A stretch of DNA of 6,350 nt from an uncultured Gemmatimonadota bacterium (GTDB taxonomy: Bacteria > Gemmatimonadota > Gemmatimonadetes > Gemmatimonadales > GWC2-71-9), in NCBI GenBank assembly GCA_946479825.1, contig CAMLHU010000128.1:1-6350 (forward strand). The letters are read 5' to 3'. A program made the position numbers and the translations under genes. Shown piece after piece: positions 1-5,088 of the stretch (position 1 is its first letter; every line of letters starts with the position of its first letter). The notes under the pieces are model-generated. The model had not been told where the DNA came from. It made no database searches and worked only from the letters and a program-made list of their open reading frames with translations.

Positions 1-827
1 CGGGCCGGGTCCTGGGCCTCGCCCTCCCCGAGCTCGACTCCGACCCGGCGAGCCTCGCGCTCGCGGAGGACCTCGCACGGCGGCTCGGCATCGAGCTCGT
101 CACCGAGGACATCACGCCGATCCTCGAGGGCGCCGGGTGCTACCGCCGCCGCGACGCGGCCATCGCCCGCCTCGTACCCTACGGCCCCGGCTGGCGCAGC
201 AAGCTGGTGGTGGAAGGGGGCGGCCCCGACTCCGACCGCCTGCCGCTCAGTTGCCTGGTGGTGCGGTCGCCCTCGGGGGAGGAGCGGAAGATCCGGCTCC
301 CGGCGCGCGAGCATCGCGAGATCGTCGCGGCGACCAATTTCAAGCAGCGCGTGCGGGCGATGATGGCGTACTATCACGCCGACCGCCTCCACTACGCCGT
401 CTGCGGCACCCCCAACCGCCTCGAGTACGAACTCGGATTCTTCGTCAAAGGCGGCGACGGGCTCGCCGACTTCAAGCCCATCGCCCACCTGTACAAGTCC
501 CAGGTCTACCAGCTCGCCGTGGTGCTCGGCCTGCCCGAGTCGGTCCGCACCCGTCCGCCGACGACCGACACGTATTCCCTCCCGCAGTCGCAGGAGGAGT
601 TCTTCTTCACCGTGCCGCTCGCGGAGCTGGACGTCGTGCTCGAGGCGCGGGACGAGGGACTCGATCCGGCCGAGGCGGCCCGGCGGCTGGCGCTCGAGCC
701 CCGCCAGGTGGAGCGGATCTACGACGAGATCGACCGCAAGCGCGCCGCGGCCCGCTACCTCCACCTCCCGCCGCTGCTCGTCGCGCCCGCGGTCGAGGCG
801 GTGGAGCGGATGGCCGAGGTGGGCTGA
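1..827 (+). CDS. nadE: NAD(+) synthase (NadE) family protein, divergent subfamily, 5'-truncated
   Basis: The gene is open from the left edge (first full codon at 3) to TGA at 825-827, giving 274 visible residues without the N-terminus. The family makes NAD by adenylating the carboxylate of nicotinate adenine dinucleotide and amidating it with ammonia. Visible family landmarks are TNFKQR (visible residues 111-116, at the place of the usual N-x-x-x-R), GTPNRLE (135-141, at the place of GTGNKSE), GGDGLADFKPI with LYKSQVYQLA after it, and RPPTTD (184-189). The ATP-binding SGGxDS loop should lie just upstream, outside the window. Oddities: about 45-50 extra residues lie between the first visible helix/strand region and TNFKQR (roughly visible residues 46-110), and the usual Lys of GTGNKSE is Arg. 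Its stop overlaps the asnB start. The family call is firm. A genuine NAD-synthesis role is doubtful, because the context points to amidation of another acid. The symbol denotes family membership only. Confidence 0.8.
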   Translation, partial: GRVLGLALPELDSDPASLALAEDLARRLGIELVTEDITPILEGAGCYRRRDAAIARLVPYGPGWRSKLVVEGGGPDSDRLPLSCLVVRSPSGEERKIRLPAREHREIVAATNFKQRVRAMMAYYHADRLHYAVCGTPNRLEYELGFFVKGGDGLADFKPIAHLYKSQVYQLAVVLGLPESVRTRPPTTDTYSLPQSQEEFFFTVPLAELDVVLEARDEGLDPAEAARRLALEPRQVERIYDEIDRKRAAARYLHLPPLLVAPAVEAVERMAEVG

Positions 828-2788
828 TGTGCGGCATCGCGGGGATCGCGCGCCGGGAGCCCGGGGGGATCGTCGAGGAGACGCTCCTCCGGATGGGAGC
901 TGCGCTGCGCCACCGCGGGCCCGACGGCGCCGGCGTGCTGACCGACCCGTTGGTGGGCCTGGCCCACGTGCGGCTCAGCATCCTCGACCTCGCCAACGGC
1001 GCGCAGCCGATGCCCAACGAGGACGGCGCGCTCCACATCGTCTATAACGGCGAAGTCTTCAACTATCGCGAGCTGCGACAGGAGCTCGAGGCGCGGGGCC
1101 ACCGCTTCCGCACCCGGACGGACACCGAGGTGGTGCTGCACGGCTGGGAGGAATGGGGGGCCGGGCTCCTGCCGCGGCTCAACGGGCAGTTCGCCTTCGC
1201 GATCGCCGACCGACGGTCGGGCGACGTGGTCCTGGCGCGCGACCGGTTCGGCGTGCTCCCGCTGGTGTACGCGGTGCACGGCGGCGACCTCTACTTCGCT
1301 TCCGAGGCCAAGGCGCTCTTCGCCACCGGCGAGGTCCCCGCGGCCCCCGACCTCGCCGGGCTCGACCAGGTGTTCACCTTCTGGGCCGTGCGCGCGCCGC
1401 GGACGCCGTTCCAGGGGGTCGCCGCGCTCGAGCCGGGGACGTGGGCCGAGTGGCACGACGGGCGGCTTTCGGTGCGGCGCTGGTACGAACTCGACTTCGC
1501 GCCCGACGAAGCGGCGGCGAGCGGCGACGTCGCGGCGCTGGACACGCTCCTCCGCTCGGCCGTGGGCGACCGGCTGCTCGCCGACGTCCCGGTGGGCGGC
1601 TACCTGAGCGGCGGCCTCGACTCGAGCACCCTCTGCGCGCTCGCGGCCGGCTCCTCGCCGGAGATGCTGCGGACGTTCTCGGTCGCGTTCGACGACCCCA
1701 AGTTCGACGAAAGCGGCTTCCAGCTCGCGGTGGCGCAGGCGACCGGCACCGCGCACGCGGTCCAGCGGATCGGCCCGGCGGAGATCGGCGCGGTGTTCCC
1801 CGACGTCGTACGCCACGCGGAGACGCCGTTGCTCCGCACCGCCCCGGCGCCGCTCTTTCTCCTCTCCCGCCTGACCCACGACCACGGGATCAAGGTGGTC
1901 CTCTCGGGCGAGGGCGCCGACGAGGTCTTCTGGGGCTACGATCTCTTCAAGGAGACCTTGGTCCGGCTCTTCTGCCTGCGGCAGCCGGAGTCGGCGGTGC
2001 GGCCACGGCTCTTCGACCGGTTCTACGCGCAGGACGCGCCCGGCTCGCGCGGGGCGGCGTTCTGGCGGAACTACTTCCTGGCCGACCCGCGCCCGGGCGA
2101 CCCTCTGTTCTCGCACCTGCCGCGGATCCGCGGGGCGGCGTGGATCAAGGGGTTCTACGCCGAGGGGTTTGCCGACGGGCTGCGGACGAGCGGAGCGGAT
2201 CCGCTCGGCGAGCTGCGCGGGGAGCTGCCCGAGGCGTTCCGCCGCTGGTCGCCGCTCGCGCGGGCGGCGTACCTCGAGATGCGGACGCTGCTCGCGCCCT
2301 ATCTCCTGAGTTCGCAGGGCGACCGGATGGCGATGGCCCACGGGGTGGAGCTCCGGGTGCCGTACCTCGACCACCGGGTGGTCGAGTTCGCGGCGCGGCT
2401 GCCGGAGCGGCGGAAGCTCGTGGGCCTGCGTGACAAGGTCGTCCTGCGGGGGCTCGCCACGTCGGTGCTGCCGCCCGCCGCTGCGGAGCGGCCGAAGCAG
2501 CCGTCTCGCGCGCCCGGGGTCTCGGCGTTCTTCGGCGCCGGCGCCCCGGAATGGGTGGGCGACCTGTTGTCGCCGACGGCGCTCCGTGCCACCGGCGTGT
2601 TCGATCCGAGGGCCGTCGCCGGCCTGGAGCGGCGATGCCGGAGCGGCGCGCCGGTGGGGACCCGCGAGGACCAGGCCCTCGTCGCGGTGGTCTCGACCGA
2701 GCTCTGGCACCGGGAATTCTTCGGCGCCGGCGCGCACGCGGTCACTCCGGCCGCGGCGCTTGCCGTGGCCGGCGCGGCATCCACCTGA
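827..2788 (+). CDS. asnB: Asparagine synthase (glutamine-hydrolysing)-type amidotransferase
   Basis: This 653-residue class II glutamine amidotransferase is close to the usual AsnB length (about 600-650). The protein begins MCGIAGI, so Cys2 becomes the N-terminal nucleophile after Met removal, which fixes the ATG at 827. The reading frame stays open far upstream, but that part is a shadow of the preceding gene. The glutaminase domain (about 1-200) shows RHRGPDG (28-34), Arg49, YNGE (73-76) and TDTE (98-101). The synthetase domain shows the ATP loop SGGLDSS (261-267), SGEGADE (360-366) and SQGDRMAMAHGVELRVPYLDH spread over 496-516. The family adenylates a carboxylate (Asp in true AsnB) and amidates it with glutamine-derived ammonia. 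The usual GIKPLYY is GVLPLVY here (142-148). GAGGTGGG at 816-823 can serve as ribosome binding site, and TGATG overlap implies coupling to the NadE-like gene. With an ACP directly downstream, the substrate may not be aspartate. Confidence 0.9.
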   Translation: MCGIAGIARREPGGIVEETLLRMGAALRHRGPDGAGVLTDPLVGLAHVRLSILDLANGAQPMPNEDGALHIVYNGEVFNYRELRQELEARGHRFRTRTDTEVVLHGWEEWGAGLLPRLNGQFAFAIADRRSGDVVLARDRFGVLPLVYAVHGGDLYFASEAKALFATGEVPAAPDLAGLDQVFTFWAVRAPRTPFQGVAALEPGTWAEWHDGRLSVRRWYELDFAPDEAAASGDVAALDTLLRSAVGDRLLADVPVGGYLSGGLDSSTLCALAAGSSPEMLRTFSVAFDDPKFDESGFQLAVAQATGTAHAVQRIGPAEIGAVFPDVVRHAETPLLRTAPAPLFLLSRLTHDHGIKVVLSGEGADEVFWGYDLFKETLVRLFCLRQPESAVRPRLFDRFYAQDAPGSRGAAFWRNYFLADPRPGDPLFSHLPRIRGAAWIKGFYAEGFADGLRTSGADPLGELRGELPEAFRRWSPLARAAYLEMRTLLAPYLLSSQGDRMAMAHGVELRVPYLDHRVVEFAARLPERRKLVGLRDKVVLRGLATSVLPPAAAERPKQPSRAPGVSAFFGAGAPEWVGDLLSPTALRATGVFDPRAVAGLERRCRSGAPVGTREDQALVAVVSTELWHREFFGAGAHAVTPAAALAVAGAAST

Positions 2789-2790
2789 AC

Positions 2791-2796
2791 AGGGAG
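2791..2796 (+). promoter_or_regulatory. Ribosome binding site of the ACP gene
   Basis: AGGGAG lies 8 bases before ATG 2805. This favours that ATG over the in-frame GTG directly in front of it at 2802. The site lies in the 16-base gap after the asnB stop. Confidence 0.75.
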
Positions 2797-2804
2797 CAGC
2801 GGTG

Positions 2805-3077
2805 ATGAGCGAACGAGTGGCGCCGGCCCCGGCCGAGGTGATCGACCGGACGCGCGTCTGGGTCCGGGAGAACTTCCTCTATATGCGTCCCGACTGGCCG
2901 CTCGACGACGACGCGCCGCTCCTCCGCGGCGGGGTGATCGACTCGGTCGGCGTGATCGAACTCGTCGCGTTCCTCGAGGAGGCGTTCCACGTCGCCATCC
3001 CCGAGGGCGACATCACGGAGGAACATCTGGGCACGCTCGCGGCCATCGGTCACTACGTCGCCGAGCGGGCCCCTTGA
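2805..3077 (+). CDS. Acyl carrier protein (phosphopantetheine-binding), stand-alone
   Basis: This is a 90-residue single-domain carrier protein, the usual size for a free ACP. The phosphopantetheine attachment motif is GVIDSVGVIEL (43-53), with Ser47 as the expected modified residue. It is preceded by the helix I/loop region (LDDDAPLL, 33-40) and followed by an acidic helix II/III (FLEEAFHVAIPEGDITEEHLGTL at about 56-78), all typical of the fold. Carrier proteins hold acyl or aminoacyl intermediates as thioesters for partner enzymes in the cytoplasm. It sits 16 bases after asnB and overlaps the next gene, so it is almost certainly co-expressed with the amidotransferases and the GNAT-like enzyme. 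It is not in a fatty-acid gene context, so it is probably a dedicated carrier for this module rather than the housekeeping AcpP. Which acid it carries cannot be read from the sequence. A ligase loading it is not in the window and would be expected upstream or elsewhere. Confidence 0.9.
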   Translation: MSERVAPAPAEVIDRTRVWVRENFLYMRPDWPLDDDAPLLRGGVIDSVGVIELVAFLEEAFHVAIPEGDITEEHLGTLAAIGHYVAERAP

Positions 3078-4168
3078 CCGCGGTGGCGGCGCCGCCCGCG
3101 ACGGGCCGGATCCGGCCGTTCCAGGCCGACGACCTGCCGGCCGTGGTGGCGCTCCGCCGCCGGGTGTTCCGCGTGAGCGAGCGACCGTCCGACGCGTCGC
3201 TGGCGGCGTTCTGCGCCGAGGTGTTCTGCCGGTATCCGGGCGCGGATGGAGTCTCGCCCTCGCTGGTGTACCAGGGTGACCGCGGGGAGGTCGCGGGATT
3301 CCTCGGCGTGCTCCCGCGCTGGTTCCGGTTCGCCGGCTCGCCGGTCCGGGCGGCGGTGGCCACGCAATTGATGGTGGCGCCGGACCAGCGCGGCCTGGCG
3401 GGACGGGAGCTCGTCCGCGCGTTCTTCGCTGGCCCTCAGCAGCTCTCGCTCTCCGACACCGCCAACGACGCCGCGCGGCGGCTCTGGGAGAGTCTCGGCG
3501 CGGTCGCGTCGCCGATCCACAGCCTGACCTGGGTGCAGCCGCTCCGCCCGTTCCGGTTCCTCGCCGCGGAGCGGGGGGCCGAGGCCGGGCCGGCGGGGCG
3601 CTTCGCCCTGCGGGCAGGCCGGCCGCTGATTTCGCTCGCCGACCGGATCGTGGCGCCGCGGCCCGTGGCGGAGGGGGCGACGCTCGAGGCGTTCGACCTG
3701 GGAGCGGTCGTCCGGCACGCCGAGGATGTGCTGGCCGGGTATGCCCTCCGTCCGATGTACGACGCGCCGACACTCGGGTGGCTGGTGGCGCGGGCGGCGG
3801 AGAAGACCCGGCTCGGCCCGCTCGACGGGCGGATCGTGCGCGGGGCGGACGGCGGGATGGCGGGGTGGTTCCTGGCCTACTGGGGCGCCGACGGGATCGC
3901 GCAGGTGGTGCAGGTGGCAGCGCGGGCGCGGGCGCGGCAGCTCGTATTCGACGCCCTGCGGGCGCACGCCGCCGAGCGGGGGATGGTGGCGCTCGCGGGA
4001 CGGCTCGATGCCGGGCTCGCGCAGGTCGCGGCGGTGCGGCGGAGCGGGATCCGACACGGCGGCGCGTGGGTCCTGACCCGGGCGCAGGATCCGGCGCTGG
4101 CCGCGGCCATCGCCCGGGGCGACGCGTTCCTTTCCCGGCTCGACGGCGAATGGTGGATGAGCTTCTAG
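3074..4168 (+). CDS. GNAT-like acyltransferase, about 364 residues
   Basis: The N-terminal part reads as a GNAT fold. RIRPFQADDLPAVVALRRR (12-30) is the typical first strand and helix, followed by FLGVLPRWFRF (76-86) and VATQLMVAPDQRGLAGREL (95-113). The last is the strand and acetyl-CoA loop, although its Q/R-x-x-G-x-G/A pattern is degenerate. SDTANDAARRLWESLG (127-142) matches the conserved late helix. Residues after about 200 may form a second, poorly conserved GNAT-like half, ending in LSRLDGEWWMSF (353-364). GNAT enzymes move an acyl group from CoA, or sometimes from a carrier protein, to an amine. The next-door ACP makes an ACP-linked donor or acceptor plausible, by inference. The start is TTG 3074, overlapping the ACP stop as TTGA; GTG 3083 is a possible alternative. 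Only a weak GAGCGGG (3063-3069) precedes it, so coupling is likely. The family is moderately sure, the substrate unknown. Confidence 0.65.
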   Translation: MTAVAAPPATGRIRPFQADDLPAVVALRRRVFRVSERPSDASLAAFCAEVFCRYPGADGVSPSLVYQGDRGEVAGFLGVLPRWFRFAGSPVRAAVATQLMVAPDQRGLAGRELVRAFFAGPQQLSLSDTANDAARRLWESLGAVASPIHSLTWVQPLRPFRFLAAERGAEAGPAGRFALRAGRPLISLADRIVAPRPVAEGATLEAFDLGAVVRHAEDVLAGYALRPMYDAPTLGWLVARAAEKTRLGPLDGRIVRGADGGMAGWFLAYWGADGIAQVVQVAARARARQLVFDALRAHAAERGMVALAGRLDAGLAQVAAVRRSGIRHGGAWVLTRAQDPALAAAIARGDAFLSRLDGEWWMSF

Positions 4169-4270
4169 CCGCGGGGCGTTCACACCTTCCAGTTTGAAAC
4201 CTTGGACACCGGGGCCCCGTCAGAGAGGCGTGGCCGGGGGGGTGGTCGTTGCCAACCTCGGCCACGGTGC

Positions 4271-4290
4271 TACCGTATAGGGTACGTACC
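4271..4290. promoter_or_regulatory. Palindromic TACC/GGTA cluster, possible operator
   Basis: TACCGTATAGGGTACGTACC contains the perfect 10-base palindrome GGTACGTACC (4281-4290) preceded by another TACC (4271-4274), which forms an inverted pair with GGTA (4281-4284). It lies 56 bases before the DUF305 start. The embedded TATAGG (4276-4281) could be part of a -10 element. A regulator-binding or promoter role is a guess from position and symmetry. Confidence 0.35.
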
Positions 4291-4319
4291 GCGCGCGGGC
4301 GGGGGTCCGGCCCGTGCGC
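4291..4319 (+). promoter_or_regulatory. GC-rich hairpin in the leader of the DUF305 gene
   Basis: GCGCGCGGGC (4291-4300) pairs with GCCCGTGCGC (4310-4319) in a 10-bp stem containing one G-U pair, with a 9-base loop. No T-run follows, so it is not a standard terminator. It ends 11 bases before the ribosome binding site and could stabilise the transcript or affect translation, by inference. Confidence 0.45.
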
Positions 4320-4330
4320 TTCAGGTCTTC

Positions 4331-4336
4331 GAGGAG
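4331..4336 (+). promoter_or_regulatory. Ribosome binding site of the DUF305 gene
   Basis: GAGGAG lies 9 bases before ATG 4346. It selects this ATG although the frame is open upstream to about 4202. Confidence 0.8.
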
Positions 4337-4345
4337 ATTCCCACA

Positions 4346-5032
4346 ATGTTCAAGCGTCATATCCGGCCGGCGGGCGGTCTGCTCGCGGCCGTGGCCTTGG
4401 CCGCGGGATGTGCCGGGTCGTCCGGGCAGGCGGCGCAGCGTACCCCCGCCCCGGTGGCGGCGCAGGGCGAGGCCGCGGCCATCGCGCGGGCGCGGGCCGA
4501 CAGCGTCCGGCACCCGTACACCGAGGCCGACATCCAGTTCATGACCGGGATGATCGCGCACCACGCCCAGGCCATCGTGATGGCGCAGTGGGCGCCGACC
4601 CACGGGGCGAGCCCCGAGGTGCGGACGCTCTGCGCCCGGATCCTCAACGCCCAGCGCGACGAGATCCGGACGATGCAGAACTGGCTGCGCGACCGGAACC
4701 AGCCGGTGCCCGAGCCGACCGGGCGGCCGATGGCGATGGACATGCCGGGGATGGCGCACGACACCCTGATGCCCGGGATGCTGAACGCCGCGCAGCTCGA
4801 TACGCTCGACGCCGCCCGCGGCCACGACTTCGACGTCTACTTCCTGCGGTACATGATCCAGCACCACACCGGCGCCATCGAGATGGTCAAGCAGCTGTTC
4901 GGTTCCTACGGCGCGGCCGAGGACGAGCTGACCTTCAAGCTCGCGTCGGACATCAACGTGGACCAGACCACCGAGGTGGCGCGGATGCAGAAGCTGCTCG
5001 CCTCCCTCGTCTTCGGCGTGTCGATCCAGTGA
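4346..5032 (+). CDS. DUF305 domain lipoprotein, possible metal-binding
   Basis: This protein has 228 residues. The N-terminus is a lipoprotein signal: basic MFKRHIR, a hydrophobic stretch (11-20) and a lipobox AAGC ending at Cys22, so it should be exported and lipid-anchored. An Ala/Pro-rich linker follows to about residue 50. The DUF305 domain has two halves with the family's HH signatures: FMTGMIAHHAQAIVMA (65-80) and YMIQHHTGAIEM (169-180). DUF305 forms a ferritin-like helical bundle, and the cyanobacterial DUF305 protein CopM binds copper, so metal binding is a reasonable inference. A Met/His-rich stretch with MAMDMPGMAH (129-138) and MPGM (142-145) joins the halves and resembles methionine copper sites. 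The start is fixed by the ribosome binding site and signal peptide. It is followed 56 bases later by the LVIVD lipoprotein, probably in the same transcript. Family and export are well supported; function is unproven. Confidence 0.88.
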   Translation: MFKRHIRPAGGLLAAVALAAGCAGSSGQAAQRTPAPVAAQGEAAAIARARADSVRHPYTEADIQFMTGMIAHHAQAIVMAQWAPTHGASPEVRTLCARILNAQRDEIRTMQNWLRDRNQPVPEPTGRPMAMDMPGMAHDTLMPGMLNAAQLDTLDAARGHDFDVYFLRYMIQHHTGAIEMVKQLFGSYGAAEDELTFKLASDINVDQTTEVARMQKLLASLVFGVSIQ

Positions 5033-5075
5033 CGGCGGCGCGCCCGGATCGTTCAGGACCTTCCTTCATCCCAGC

Positions 5076-5082
5076 AGAGGAA
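5076..5082 (+). promoter_or_regulatory. Ribosome binding site of the LVIVD-repeat gene
   Basis: AGAGGAA lies 6 bases before ATG 5089, in the 56-base gap after the DUF305 stop. I see no terminator hairpin with a T-run in this gap, which fits co-transcription of the two genes. Confidence 0.75.
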
Positions 5083-5088
5083 TTTGCC

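Larger units (their letters stand above)
4169..4345. other. Intergenic region between the two transcription units
   Basis: This is a 177-base gap without a credible gene. It holds a self-complementary CGGGGCCCCG (4210-4219), a TACC/GGTA palindrome cluster (4271-4290), a GC hairpin (4291-4319) and a ribosome binding site (4331-4336). A TTGCCA at 4249-4254 resembles a -35 box, but no well-spaced -10 box follows it. I see no T-rich terminator after the GNAT-like gene. Confidence 0.8.

Noticed and set aside
137..826. Open frame upstream of and in frame with asnB, which would add about 230 residues
   Set aside because: It is Arg/Pro/Ala-rich and antiregister to the NadE-like gene. The AsnB family needs MCGI at its N-terminus with Cys2 as nucleophile, which ATG 827 supplies.
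755..2737. 660-codon open frame on the - strand opposite asnB
   Set aside because: Its product is rich in Arg, Glu, Pro and His with no recognisable motif. It is a typical high-GC shadow of a gene whose + strand frame has every family motif.
4210..4219. CGGGGCCCCG palindrome after the GNAT-like gene as a terminator
   Set aside because: There is no room for a loop without breaking the stem and no T-run follows.
4249..4281. TTGCCA with TATAGG as a sigma-70-type promoter
   Set aside because: The spacer is 21 bases rather than 16-18, and the -10 match is poor. It is not reported as a promoter.
4202..4345. N-terminal extension of the DUF305 gene to an upstream start near 4202
   Set aside because: It would place 48 residues before the lipoprotein signal peptide. 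GAGGAG at 4331-4336 and the lipobox both support ATG 4346.
2742..4346. 534-codon open frame on the - strand opposite the ACP and GNAT-like genes
   Set aside because: The translation is low-complexity Arg/Pro/Ala and spans an intergenic region and two real genes; it is a composition artefact.
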